Shown here piece after piece: positions 35,660 to 49,400 of a stretch of 64,000 bases of DNA (the stretch's first letter is position 1; the number at the start of each line of letters is the position of its first letter). The notes beneath the pieces were generated by a model that was not told where the DNA came from, made no database searches, and saw only the letters and a list, made by a program, of their open reading frames with translations. A program made the translations under genes and the position numbers. Source of the DNA: Colius striatus (taxonomy: Eukaryota > Chordata > Aves > Coliiformes > Coliidae); NCBI RefSeq assembly GCF_028858725.1, contig NC_084765.1, positions 9,441,501 through 9,505,500 of the forward strand, given 5' to 3'.

Positions 35660-35820
35660 ACATCGGGTGCTCAGCAGTCTGTTGCCAGGGGTGCGGGCCC
35701 GGCAGGCGCAGGGGCGCGGGCGGGACGCGGCTGCTCCGCGGCCGACCCGGAGGGGCTCGCGGCGGCTCGGGCACAGGGCAGCGGTGACGAGCGCGGCCGA
35801 GGAGCTTCACAGCTCCCTTG
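35660..35820. promoter_or_regulatory. Short CpG-rich block
   Basis: About 160 bases of dense CpG (for example CGCGGCCGACCCGGAG) with abrupt edges in ordinary sequence. It is too short for a classical island but could be a small promoter or enhancer. Confidence 0.5.
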
Positions 35821-38258
35821 TCTGTAATCAATCGTTCCCCTTCCTTATTGATTTTTGTTTGTATTTGCTTCATGCGTAGCAAGCACATGCCAGTCTGCCA
35901 GTCTGACTTGCACAAGGGAAATGGGGTACTTGGAACGTTGCTTAGAGCAATGCTTACTCAGCTAACACACGTGAGGTAGAGCAGTGGCCTGGTACCTTAC
36001 TAAGAAACAGAGCTCACTGAAAAAGTTTCTTCGAAAACTGTTGGTGTACCACCTTTTAACTCAGGTCAAGGAGATTCGTAAGGGTTTTGTAAAGTGAAAT
36101 TCACTGAAACAAACCTTGGAGCGACACAGCCTTGCTGAGGACTGGAGGCCGAGCTGCTGCTTAGAGGAGCCCCAGGAAAAGAAATACACACTCTTGAGTA
36201 TTCATGGGACATAAAGGCCTTCTCCATGACACAGTTAATGATGCTGGGGGTCACCTGTTGATCAGCAGAGATGTAATAGAGTATTTAAAAGCTTGTGCTT
36301 TCAGATATATCAGCAAAATCACTAGCATCCATTTGGAGATTGTAGTCTGTAGAGAAATGTGTATGTACATGGAACCTAAATTAGGTCTGAGAGGACAGTT
36401 TTAATTTAGGCATGCCTTAAAACTAGGTGCTCTATTCCCAGGCTGTAATTCCTTATTGTAGCTTTTCTCAATGCGGAGTAGTTGTGTCTTTTGACATACA
36501 ACTGGTATTGAGTCAGAAAAAAAGCCCTGATTTAGCAGTGTAATTTTATAACATTCACACATATGTTTCCACTGAGAGCTTTGAAGCCCAGTAAATGGGT
36601 AAGACAGAAATGGAGAGAAGAGTCAAAGAAAAAAAGAAACCTGCCTGTAGAAGTATGACTAATGCCCAGACCTGTCTGTACTTGTTAAAATGTGCTAGAA
36701 CGACAACGTTAACAGCTTGGCCAAACATCAGAAAATCACTACTTCATCTGATGCTGTTAGCTGAGTTATTCAGTAAAGGCAGAGCCGGAAAAATAGTGAT
36801 GCCTCCGTGATGCTTCCGTGGGCCTGCGGGCAGAGTGGCAGAGAGGTGACGCAGGCGTGACTAAGAGGTGCTAATGAGAGTCTGGCTCTTGCACAAGCTG
36901 CCCCGTGCTCCTGTCACCCTATCTTCAGTGGCCTGGTACATCCAGGCCCCAAAAGCTGTCTGTATCTAACCAGGCAGTAACTTGAGGGGCCTTTCCTGGA
37001 CAGCACTTCAGAAAGACAAAAATGTCACTTCATAGTTCCTTGTAAGGCTATGTTCAGGCTGCACAAGAATGCCCAGGGCAAGTCACAACCACCCTGAGAA
37101 TTAGCTGTGTGCCTGATAGTTGCTTTCAAAGCCCCACTTTCCTGAGGGTGGGCTTTCTGAGCAGGAACACAAATCCTCATCAGCTTTTGTGGTATAACTT
37201 GGACAGTTATATTTCTACAGCAGTAACACCAACAGTGGGATTTGTCTCTCTGGTGTTTCTTTGCCTGCCCAAAGGCACACCTTTGGGAGGTGAAGAAGCT
37301 GATCTTTGGATTTGTGTCTCACCATTCTAAAATGCTGTGTGCTGCTTTCAGGTTACAGGCCCTGTCTTGTCTGCATCCAGAGAGGCACGACTCTCACCTG
37401 CCTGGCTTGGGGGGAACAGGACCTGTCAAGTTGTGTTTGTGATAATCCTGTCTGGCCAAGTGTCATCCCCTGAGCAAAAAGTGACACGGAAGAGTGAGCC
37501 TGTGATAAAGCCAGAGGTGCTTTGTACTGCAGCTTCGTGTTTCCTGGAAAGGTCTCTAGGAATGAAGGACGGCAATTTAAACAGCACTTGCCGTAGGCAT
37601 GTACTTCATTATGCACTTCATGCAAGGACACATTGAAATCCAGTTCAAAGGGAGAAGGAAAACCATTTTGCAGTAACCAGAGATCAGATTATTTGGTAAG
37701 GACAAAAGCCTTTTGAGTAATAACTTTTCTGTCGAGAGTCAGATGCTTTCTATGTGCTTAGTAGTCTCAGTTTCTCTTGAACTGTGTAATTCAGTTGAAG
37801 TGCGTCACTCAGCTTTTAAGCCATCTCATGGCAATGTGTCGCAGTACAGCTGTATTCCCAGACTGGCAAAGCCACTGACCAGTGCTTGCAAGGACAGGAT
37901 CTGCAGCCTTGGGCCTTTGTATTTGGAGGGGTACAAGGACAGTCTGCCTGACTAAAATCCAAATCAGTCTTCTCCAGTGACCTATCTTCAACAGTAGTTG
38001 TAAGCAAGACTGGAAGTAAACTGATGCTTTGAATTTCTGTTTGTACTAATCCAGAGGTACATAGAGGTCTCCAGGAGAGACAGAGCCTCTGTTATTTTAT
38101 TTGCTGTGTGATGTAGGGTATTGCATAGGCCAGACAGAGAATTCAGATCCAATCCAAGAGATACATGGCTTACTGTATTGGCAGTGATGTGAAGAAACAA
38201 AACAAACAAACAAAAAAGCAATCAACCTGAACTAGAACTAAAAATTACAGTGATTTTG
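35821..38258. other. Intergenic, no gene seen
   Basis: Unique-looking sequence before the LTR. Short A-rich simple sequence (AAACAAAACAAACAAACAA) lies at about 38197-38215. No gene recognised. Confidence 0.55.
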
Positions 38259-39349
38259 TGTAGTGGTTTTGCCTGGGCCAGGTTTGGTAGTGGGGGGAGC
38301 TACAGGGGTGGCTTCTGTAAACAAAGATCAGCCAGAAGCTTCCCGTGTAGCTGATATAGGGCTAATGCCAGTCAGTTCTAAGATGAACCCCACAGCTGAC
38401 CCAGGTCTGGCCAATTAGTGACTGAGGTAATGACTCTGTCAATGATGTATTTGAGAAGGGGAGGAAGTGGCTGCACAGTTGCTAAATGGCAGCAGCAGCA
38501 GAAGGGAGTAAGAATGTGAGAACAGCATCTCTGCAGACACCAAGGTCAGTGGAGAAGGAGGGGAAAGAAGTGCCCAGACACTGAAAGAGAGATTCCACTG
38601 TTACCTGTGGTGAGGACCATGGTGAGGCAGCTATCCCCCTGCAGTCCATGGATGCTACTGGCGATGAGAGATCCACTCACAGCATGTGGAGGACTCCATG
38701 CCAGAGCAGGTGGACGCCTGAAGGAGGCTGTGACTGTGGGAAGCCCACACTGAAGCAAGCTCCTGTCAGGACCCGAGAACCCATGGAGAGAGGAGCCCAC
38801 GCCAGAGCAGATTTGCTGTCAGGACTTGTGATCCTGTGAGGGACACACATTATAGCAGTCTCTTCCTGAAGGACTGTTCTCATGGTGGATGACCCACACT
38901 GGGGCAATGTGTGAGCATTTGCCCCTGTGGGATGCCCCATGACAGAGCAGTTTGTGAACAACTGCAACCTATGGGAGGGACCCCACGTTGTATCAGTGGA
39001 AAGTGTGAGGAGGCCTCCCTGTGAGAAGCAGTAGTAGCAAAGTCCATCTGTAATGAATTGACCATAACTCCCATCCCTTTTGCTGTGGAAGGGAAGGGAG
39101 GAGAGTCCTGGGAAGAGAGGTGTTTTAAGATTTGGTTTTATTTCTCATTTCACTGCTTTGTTCTATTTGTTCAATAACAAATTAAACCTGTTCTCCCCAA
39201 GTTGAGTCTTTTGCCCATGATGCTAATTGCTGAGAGATCTCCCTGTCCTTATCTTGACTCAACAGACTTCTCATTATATTTCTCCCTTCACTGTCCAGTT
39301 TAGGAGGGGAGTGATGGAACAACTTGGTGGGCATTTGGCACCCAGCCAG
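38259..39349 (+). mobile_element. Solo ERV LTR (ERVL-like), about 1.1 kb
   Basis: Starts TGTAGTGGTTTTGCCTGGGC. The middle (38693-39013) is a set of degenerate 45-50 base units built round CCCACRCYRGAGCAG. The 3' part has TTTTAAGATTTGGTTTTATT, AATAACAAATTAAACC as a probable poly(A)-signal region, CTGTCCTTATCTTGACTCAA and GAGGGGAGTGATGGAACAAC. This order matches an avian ERVL LTR known to me from memory. The terminal bases after CACCCAGCCAGAG diverge, and I could not define a target-site duplication. No viral genes are attached. Confidence 0.85.
38693..39013 (+). repeat. Degenerate tandem units inside the LTR
   Basis: About seven units of 45-50 bases, each with a form of CCCACGCYRGAGCAG and a following CCTGTGGGAG-type half. 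Similarity between units is visible but imperfect. This belongs to the LTR family's own structure and is not a local satellite. Confidence 0.75.
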
Positions 39350-42324
39350 AGCTGGGTTTTGGGTTTGTTTTTTTTTTTTTCAATGTGAGCTTTACTGTCT
39401 CAGCAGAAGCCAAGAAGTCAAAATGTTATGGTAACTGGTATAGTTTTCCTTCTTTTCAATGTTTAATCGATTTAGCAACTGAAAGATGTCAGAGTGGATG
39501 CTAGTGGTACAGGAGAGAGCTTTGGAAGAGAATGGAAAAGACAATGTATTAACACTTGCTTTTACATTAGTAGTTCCCTAAAAAGACTTATGGGCTGAGG
39601 TAGTAGATAAGTAATTACTAAGCTATTCCCAAGTACCAAACTGTGTTGCTAAACCAGGCCATAGTGAGAAAAGGGAGGAGGATGAACAAGTGGGTCAAGT
39701 CTTTGCAATCTTGGTGCTTAATTTATGTTGATGGATAAATTTCTACATTGTGCATTCAGAATGTGCACTAGAGAAGACTGAGAAAACGAAATATCTTACC
39801 AAATCCTATTCAGCTTCTGCTGAGGATCTCGCTATTTTGTTAATTAGGCAGGAACTGATCAGCCCACCTCCAAAGGACACTCAGAAGGAGTTGCTGCAGT
39901 TCATAGTCATTTATGATGAATGCTGCAGCTGTTCTTTCTGAACATAGATCCAGAAAGTAGAAGGGAAATGACCTTCAAGATTTACAGAAGATCAAAAGAG
40001 TGGCTGGCAGGAATATGAGAGGAGGGGAGAAAGGTGAGAAGTTTCTGTAACAAAGAACAGTAATCCCTCTGCCTGCAGGTCAGCAGCATCTTTAAATTGG
40101 TAGTTCTTCTCTCTTGTGCTAATTAGTAAGGGCTACAGTGGAAGTGCATATTCTGTCAGCTTAAATTCAGTTAGTCCAGAAGGTAGACTGTGCCTTTTAG
40201 GTATTTTTTTAGGGTAAACTCTTCCTATTAGGCACAATGCATTAAGTAGGGATCCATCCTTCACTCGAGATTGTAGAAAATTTCCCGTGTCCCAGCTGGG
40301 ATCACGTGCATCCAGAAAGATGGAGAACAGAGGCTTTCCAGGCTATCCTAGTATCTATCCATAAACAGCACGCTGGACAGATTGTTCATGATTTCTTTGT
40401 ACTACCTATATGTCCTATATATCTCTGTTTCTTATTTATCTTTATATATATTTATTAATTCAAAGACCATTTACAATGATTCCCTTTATTTAAACATCCT
40501 CTAGATTCTATCTGCTTGTTTGTGCCTCCAGGAAAATCAATCTGTGTAGGGTACTGAGCACAATTGTAATAAAGGAGAAAGAAATAAAACAGACAATGAA
40601 ATACGACGTGCTCTCTCCAGAAAGGGAAGGTAAATGCCTCAAGCTAAAGTCCAAAGGTTACATACTGTGGTAATGGTCTCATCTAACCTGGTTATCCCTA
40701 GTACTTGCAAGTAAACAGATTGAGCCACCCTGCAGTCATGAAATGGCTATAGCAAAGCCTGATGAGCCTCACTGCCACCCTGTGCTCTACATTAGACTGC
40801 ATTGCAGCAGCAAGCACCAGAATCCTTCAAGACCTAGCTGTTGTCTTAGGGCTGTATCCTTCTTTTGGGCATCCACTTCGGTGAGGATTCTGAGGAGAAA
40901 ATTTGAAACATGTATGAGCCTCCTGGGCTCCTGACTGAGGGACATTGTCAGATGTTCAGATCACAAAGTGATCCTTTGTATAAGCACAAGAACTAACTTG
41001 ATTGTCTAATGGAAGCTCAAACCTAGTTATAGTAGGAATCTATACACTCTTGGAATGAAAAGGTGTAAGAATGATTGTTTCTTTTTGAGATATTTTGGAT
41101 TGTACACTGGGTTGTACCCTGGTCAGACTTTCAGGATTTTTGTTTGCTTGCTGGCAGAGAAATTTCTACTCTTTCACCTTTCCCACGTCCTCTCTGTCGC
41201 CTGACCCTTCCTATAGATGTGGGCTTGGGCACACTCTCAGCACCGAGGCTGAGCGGAGCTGAGCAGAACGTACTCTGAGCCCAGAGTCCCAGCTTCTTGT
41301 CAGGGACTTTTCTAATAGCTGAAAAGCATCTTTCTGTTTAACCTTTGAGCAGAAAGCTTAAATATTGTACAGAATTTATCTTTTTCTGTTTGTTAAAGAA
41401 AGTGGACACTTCCTCATTACATGGTTCCATGTTCCATGCCTGTTGTTTGGGTACTACGAGAGTAACAAACTATCCACACTGCACAAGTTTCTATTGTGCA
41501 GGTATCAGTGTCCATAGATCTCCTTTGTAATCATGACCATCTCTTACGCACAAACACTTGCCTGTCCTGCTGACAGGCAGCTGGAAATGAGCTCCAGATG
41601 ACGTGTTGGCTTTTTAGCCCTGTGTTTGGAGAGCTGTTAGTCTCACCACTTCCCTGTTCCCCTTGTTTTGCAGACACAAGCACACGACACTGCCTTCTAC
41701 CACCACACACTCTTCTAGTAAGGAAGAACTAGTTGCTGGAGCTTCAGCTTCACAGGTCTGTACTATGCAACTTTATCTCCATCGTGCTTTTATCTCCTTG
41801 CTTCCCTTGACCTCCCATCTGCCTCCCTCACAGGGAACCTGTGGGCAGCCGTAATCATGAATTCTCCATCCTCTCTTAGATCATTCTTATCTGTAAATCT
41901 GCTACTGCTACATCCACAGCTTTCCCATGCATGTCTTGGGCACACCTGAGAGAGCCTAATTTGTGCAGTAGCTCCTGACCTTGGCAATGGTCACTTGCAA
42001 CTACCCAGCCACTTGAACACATAGAGCTCTGCACCTGCTCTTCCAGTGTTTCAGGGACTGTCTGACATTCTTCTCCCCTTCCACCACTCAGTGGTTCCCT
42101 ACCAGGTTATTTGCCATGTGCATATTAATATGCATATATTAATGAACAGCCTGTACCCTTTCCTCAGTCTGGTCCCTGAGGTCATTTCTCTTTAATACTT
42201 TTCCAGCTGCCTCCAGTTGATTAACACTCACCTTTTATGTGTCTCATCAGAGGTAGTGGAGAAGTCAACTTCTCTTTTGCAGTTCTCTGAAGCAGCCATT
42301 ACCCTATCTCCTGTTTCATCAGCT
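39350..42324. other. Intergenic, no gene seen
   Basis: AT-rich sequence without a supported gene or RNA. A T run lies at 39368-39380. Confidence 0.55.
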
Positions 42325-42535
42325 TCATAGCATCATAATTGTTTAGGCTGAAAAAGACCTTGAAGATCATCAAGTCCAACCATTAACTCAGCGCTACCAA
42401 GTCCACCACTAAACCATGTCCTTCAGCACCACAGTTACACAGCTTTGGAATGCCTTCAGAGAAGGTGACTCCAACATTTCCCTGCCCAGCCTGTTCCAGT
42501 GCTTCACCATTGACCTTTGAATGGGCTCATCTTCA
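42325..42535 (-). mobile_element. CR1 LINE 3' end fragment
   Basis: The plus strand begins with a worn AGCATCATAATTGTTTAGGC and GAAAAAGACCTTGAAGATCA, then CAAGTCCAACCATTAACTC. This is the reverse complement of the CR1 3' UTR end (GGTTGGACTTGATGATCTTCAAGGTC). It continues into TGCCCAGCCTGTTCCAGTGC, also typical of CR1. Confidence 0.93.
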
Positions 42536-45500
42536 AATCATGGCTAATCCCCACAGCTAATGATTTCTTTCTGTTAGTGTTCAGGTACCTTCCTTCACTG
42601 TGCTTTTACTGATTCCCTTTGTGCTACAGTTTTTAGGGGTAGAATTTCTCTTCCTACCTCCTCCTGAGCTAAGAAATGACCCTGGCCTAGAGCAGGGCTC
42701 AAGGAAAGAGCTTGCCTGCCCATGCCTGCCCTCTTTGTCTCCTCTCAGTGTCTCTTGAACTCTCAGAGTGGCTCTTACCTTTGTAACACTCCAGCACTGA
42801 TGTACTTAATGGGAAGATAGTTTGTTTGCATGGGAAAGAATGCTGAGCTGATGTGTCTAAGTGCTCTGCATGCCCTGCAGTGCCTCACTCAGAAAGGAGT
42901 TGTGAACCTGATGATCTTCTGTCTCAAGTAACAGCCTTTCAGAGACTGGAGCAGTCAGAGACTCTGAAAACATGGTGGGGGATATCTCAGACCACCTCAT
43001 TCATGTGTTCATTAGTTCAGTGCCCATGTGACATTGTGTCCTTTTCTTGTCTGGGAGATGGGTGAAATTGGGCAGAAAAGCCAGAAGTTTGGAGCTTGCT
43101 GTTACTGTATCACATCTACCTGTTCCTTTGCGCTTATCCAGAGGCTATCGCTGGAGAGTGTTGGGTCACCTCCCAAACATTACTCACCACCACCTCCCTC
43201 AGAACAGGAGATCATTGGAGGAGATAGGGGAGCTTGAACCCTGCTGAGACTGGTGTTCTCTCTCCCACATTATTGCTATAAACTCTGGAGGTAAACTGCA
43301 CGAAGTGTGCACCCATCATGATGTTCTGATGATAAAGCTTAGATTAAATCCTATTAAAAATACAATATAGTCCTAGTAAAACCAATACGAAGCCATCAAA
43401 TTCTCTGTACTGTGGAATGGTATAATATTCATGCAATGTGGTTGAATCCAGTGCTTGATTGCCAGAGTTTGTCATATGTGGGTTCACTTTTAAACTAACT
43501 AATGGAAAGGCCAACATAGACGTAGATGGTCCCTCTGCATCCCTTTCAATTAACATAGAGCTACAATCAAAAGACAGAAGTGTTCTCAAAGAGTACCAAA
43601 GGGAATGGCTATAGCCTGAATTCTGTTCTTTCACATTTTGCCAAATATAATGCTCACTAGGAAGTTCAGCATCACAGGTGAAAGGATAAGACAAGTATCT
43701 TGGAAAAATAGAAATTCTCTGATAACACTGTAGAGAACACATGATCTTAGCAGAAAGGAATTTTTTAAAGTCTGGAAAAACCCTTATTCTTTGGGCTCTG
43801 CCAACAACAACAAAAAAAGCGAACAATCTTTAAACACAGCTAATAAACTTAACATGCTTGGGGCAGGGAAAAAAAAGATCAGTTTGTAGTTTGTTAAGCC
43901 ACTGGCAGAGTCAGCTCTGTTCAAACAAGAGTCAGGCTGAAAGCTGCTGCCAGATTCTGTCTTTGCTGGAACTGCAGAAAGCAAAGCATTAAGGTACATT
44001 GCAAGGTAAGCATGGGTAGTGAACTAATCCCCACTTTGAACTGTATAAGCAAGAGGAATGAAAAGGGACAGGTACAGAGTCATGATGGCCCCAGCCACCA
44101 TCCTTAGTGGGACGTGGGCTTTACCAAGGAAAAGCTACAGCGCCTAAGGCTCCAAAATTGCTCCCTGTGTGTGGACATCTCCGACAGTTGATAAAAGATG
44201 TTTGGAAGGAGACATGATGTTGTTGTTGTTTTGTCTTTGTGCTCAGATTTAATAACATCAAGATTACCTGTCTGTGCTCTTACCTCTGGAATGGAGTGAG
44301 AGGCATGGAAAGCAACATTTTTGAAATTACTCAACCTAAACCTGTAACAGACTCAGTGCATATGTATCCAAACCCACAGGTACATGGAAGGAAGGTGGCT
44401 TTAGAAATCACCAGTGCAGGATTCATTGAGACCAGTCACTTGAACTCGGGTGTCTTTGCTCAGCTGATTGTTTCAGATACTCTTATGGCTATTGCTCACG
44501 CTCAGCCTCTCTCTCTGCTTTCCAACTGAAACCAAGCTAGCAGCTTTTCACCAGTCAGGGAGGCTCCAGGGTGCCTTGCTGCTGAGATTTTGGGATTTAT
44601 TGATGCTCCACAGTGAGGCTTACAAGAACAGAGGCCTACAGCAGCCTTTTCCCTTAAGCTTAAAGAGCATCTGTCCCAAAACTAGAAAGGGCTAATAAGA
44701 AGCAGTACAGGAGGGGATAAAAAAATCCCCCAAGAAATGGCAAGTCTGTTCACTGACCTAGAAGGTGAATGGTTGCCCGTTTTCGTTGTAGCTTTTTTCT
44801 TAGTTTCAGTTCTTGCGCCTTCTAATGGATTTTATTGATGGTGGTGGTCTTCAAACAATCCTTTTCCTCCTTTCTTCCTATTTTGTCCTGTCCTCTGCTT
44901 TTAATTTTCTTTGAAAAGCAATATCCTGCCACTCATTACTTCAGTCACTTGCACTCTGGGTTTCTAGTGTTCCTTTTCCTTCTAACACCGTCTCTTTATC
45001 CACTCCCTCATGTCCTTCCCACCTTTACCAAGTTTCTTGTGTCTGCAGCACAGCTCCAGCTCTCACAAAACAACAGTCACATAACAATTTACAACCATTA
45101 ACCAATGAAATGTCACACCTCCTGACAAGGTAGGTAATTATTTATGAACATTGCTAAGCTGCTGCTGTTTGGTGTAACAGATTGTTCAGCTGTTTCTGCC
45201 GTAAGGGCCCCAGACAACAATAGTAAGGCCGCAAAAGGTCAGGGTGGGATGAACAGCTAGAGCTGTGTGGGGGAACTACAGACATCTGCTAGCTGAACCC
45301 TCTTTCTACTCTTGGGTTTGTGAGCACTAAATGTGGTCTGTACTTGTAGCGTCAAATAAGCTGCATCTTTAAAACACAAAATCCACAGAAAAGCCCACAG
45401 AATACGTAGAGCACATCAGGTTCATGGCAGCCCCTGCTGAGGCAGGGAGAGGCTCCTTAAGAAACTAATGGTGTGACGTTACGTGGGGAGTCCCGGCCTG

Positions 45501-46439
45501 AAATGCTGCACAACATTTTTCCCAAAGGTGGAAGATTTATGGTTTTTTTAACCTAAATTAATTACGAAACAGAACCTTAATTAAAAAGCAGGTTGCTTCT
45601 GAAGCAGCTAACCCACTTCAAAGGGCTGAAGCTGCATACTTAATGGGGAACAAAGAAGAGAAAACAGGGTCAAACCAGACCATATCTGTGTGTTGTTCTC
45701 AACCCATTCATCTTGCACATGGCGGGGGTGCTCTGCTGGCATTTCAGAAATGGCAGTGGAACATCTGCCACCCAAAAGGAGAATTGGGGTGTGTGGGAGG
45801 GGCATGTGGTTTATTCAAAAGCCACTGCCTCACTTTTGAAGCTGAAGATGAGCCAGATGTACATTTCTTTTTCTCTGCCAAGCCCTGGTCATGTTCGCCT
45901 TGATTTCAGTTGAGCAAGGACATCCTGCTTATTCTCCTTTTCTTCCTCCTGCCCCCCAGCTAGGTGGTTTCACTTAATGAGTGTGGCAGGCAAGTTGATC
46001 CTGTTTTGTCCTCTCATGGTGCAAAGTACAGTTGCTAGCTGGGGGGCAAGTGGCTTAAGAAAAACAAGAGAGCAGTCTCCCAGAAAATGTCGCATTTTTA
46101 GGAGCTCAGTGTCCTTCTGGCAGAAATGGAGATGGGTGGCTTTTCCCATTAGAGCAGTATAGTTAAAATGATGTTTCAAAAAATCTGCTCCTGTGTCTTC
46201 CTAAAGACACACAAGCTAGAGGTGGGTCTCCTTTCTTGCTGATAAAACGCCAGAATGCATATAGACTCATTGCTGTGCCGACCCTACAGGCTTTTGCAAA
46301 CCCTGCTCGACATCCAAGCAGCAAATCTTACCCCATTAGATGCAAACACCATCGCTACTGCAAGTCTGCCCCTGTGCTATTTTCATGCTTTTGAAAGTTG
46401 CAGCCGACATAGACAAGACTGATGTAAGAGACTAAGATA
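42536..46439. other. Intergenic between the CR1 fragment and the putative TEAD1 3' end
   Basis: Unique-looking sequence. The longest open frame (43344-43826, minus, 160 codons) has no recognisable domain or homology and sits in AT-rich DNA, so I do not call it a gene. GTT- and CAA-type short simple repeats occur near 44220 and 43803. Confidence 0.55.
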
Positions 46440-49400
46440 AAGGCACAAGACACTTTCATTTTCTTTATTTTCAATCGATACTGTATGAATACAAAGTTTC
46501 TAGAAAGCTACAAAAATTCTACCACTTTATCAAGAAGGCATCAAAATGTGTCACTTTGCAAAGACATGAAAACACCTGCAGTAACCGACACAAAAATAGC
46601 ATTTTTAGAGTGATGAAATAATTGCACTTAACTGTCATGGATATTAAAGTTATCACACATATGTACCGCCAAAGCTAGAATACATTTGTTTTTTACAAAG
46701 CACTTTATAAAAAAATTCTCTGCACACAAAACCTATAATTTTCATATTACTATCATACTAAAGATAAATTCACTTTAAAGCCAACACTTAAAACATTTTA
46801 AACAAAAAAAGGTACCAGTACCTACACACAGACAATAACAAATACAAGAATACTGTACTGCCAAGAGGTTTGACTGAAACTCCTTTTGAAAGCTTCTGCA
46901 AATATGTTAAGAAAACATTGGAGAACATTCACTTTTTTTTTTCAAAGAGCCTTCCCTCACTGTCTAACCTAGAGGTACTTTATCATCAAAAGGCAAGTTC
47001 TACATCAAAAGTTACCAGCAGCAGTACAATATTAAAGTAACCACTGACCATATATGAATATGCTTAAGTCACAAACCCATTTTATACACATTACACAAAT
47101 AAACATAAAGTGAGAATTCCATTAAGTCATTTACAAATGTGAACAGATGCACATGGCAAAAAAAAACCCCAAAACAAAACCCCAACCTGTTTTACATAAA
47201 ATGTACTGAAGAATTAAAGGCTATTCAGGTTTTCAATGTTATAAAATTCTTTTGTCTTTTTTTTTTTTCAGGCACATATTGTATTTTTTGTCTGCAGTCA
47301 TGAGCCTGAATCAGAGGCCCATAAAACAAAGCAAAACCAAAACCACCTATTCTGTAAGGAGGTAACAGGGATCCATCTCCTTTTAGTCAACTGAGTGCAT
47401 TTAAGGTTTAATTTACACACTAAAACTAATTACATGATCTCAGCAAGAATGACCTGAAAAGTTAAAAGATGAAGATGTCCAAAGTGTTTCTTGTACTTTG
47501 ACTTATCCAGCCTCAATCTTTTTTTAGGGAGCTAAACGTCTCATTATGAAAGATAAGAGGGGAAAAAAGAGATCATCCTGAGAAAAGTGTAACACCAGAC
47601 TCTGTTATGACCATCTGCTGCGTGCCCTCGTATGTGTGTCAGTCTGGGCCAAGTCAAAGGTAGACAAAAGGTTTCTCAGTATGACTGAGTGATCCAGGAA
47701 AACTGTTAAGGGGAACAGAAAGCAAGTACCTCCTAGGACTTGCAGTGGAAAAATAAATAGCTACAGATTAGTACGTCAAATGTTGTATCTGCCTTGAACT
47801 GGCCAGTTCCTGACATTCAACATTAATGTACACCCTTCATTATTTCCAATAGCCTATACTGTGGAGGTTTGAGCAGAAGCTACTGCCAAACTTACTGAGC
47901 TGTAGCTGCAGTAGAAAGGAAAAGTGAGAAACAGGCATAAGATCTGCAATTCCTTCAAAATAGTGGTGCAGTACCTAAACAAAATAATTTGGAATTCAAG
48001 TAAGTAAAACTACTTCTGTTAGTAGCAATTTTTAACAGCCCCAAATGGTACCGTTATGCTTATTTTAATGAGACAGAGGTGTAGTTTATCACAAATAATG
48101 ACTAATACAGCTGAAAGGTTTGGTAACTGAAAAGATCTGCTCTACTTGTGGGGCGAAAGTGTCTTTGCCCTACCTCGGTCTCACTGACTTCAACAGGATT
48201 ACTTGTCTTATAGAGAGGTAAGTGAGATTTAAACCTTGAAGGAATAACAAAAATAATATTTTAGAGACAGGGAGCTTGAATTATCACAATATTTACCACA
48301 CAGTGTCACAATATTTCTATATATAAAAAGTTAATCTTAGTTTTCATCAAATACTTTAAAAATCAAGTTAAAATTGTATTCACAACTATATAATCCCTCT
48401 GACAGCTTTTGGTTTTGCTGATATTTGTTCTTTCTAATATCATTTTCTTAAAATCTGTCTCCTCTTCCCATCCATTTGAGTTGTAGCGTACAGTATGGCC
48501 CCCGTTCACAGAAGGTATCAAATACAGACACAATATCAAGAGGAGCAGTTTTTCTTTTTTTAACAAGACATCATCTGGGAGAAAACCAAAACAAAATAAC
48601 CCTGTGTTTAGAATTGTGCTGGCCAGAGTTTCTCTAACAAACAGCACCTTCATCCGCAACGCTCACATTCGACACTTCATTGCTTAAACCCACCCAATTG
48701 CATTTACCCAACTATTTCGTTCTCTGGTTGAGTCTCGCTTGATGCATCTGACTTGCAGCATGCACAACTTTGTAAACAAAAATCTTTTGTCTAAACAAAA
48801 AAATCTTCACAGATACTCAAATATTGTTAGAGGAGAGCAATAAAGTCACATTTGTCCACTGTCTGAACTTCTGCAGTACATGGATCTGTCACCATGCAGA
48901 TGCACGACTGGATGAAGAGAATACAAACGTGAACCACTTTCATTTTTATGTCACAGACAAATCAGTTGCTGGTTTGCAATGCTGTCAGAAACGGCAAACA
49001 GTAGGTTATTCTTCAGCAGGCTGATTGCTAGCAAAACGACTTTGCTATAAATGGTGCTGTTTTGTGAATGGAGGCCTGTAGATTCAACTTATTCCAATAA
49101 ACCAAAGGCATTACGGTGATAACTAAATATTTTTGGTCTCTCTACAAATTGTCATTATTATGGCAGCACTTTTCTAAGCTGGAATTTCAAACCAAAGGCA
49201 CTTTCATGCTAGAGTGCAGAAGAGTCACAATTAATTATTTGGTCATGAAATTTAAAAAGGCAGCATTTGTTAATATAATTCACTTTTCACGGAGAACTAA
49301 GAATCTGTAACCTTTCCTTTTGGTATAGGCATTTAACTGCGCAGTAACGGGACTGACTTGTACAGAAGGTCGGTTTAGACCAAGCGGTCAAAGAGCATTT

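Noticed and set aside
43344..43826. 160-codon minus-strand open frame
   Set aside because: It is in AT-rich intergenic DNA with no recognisable domain. One such frame is expected by chance in 64 kb; a protein search could overturn this.
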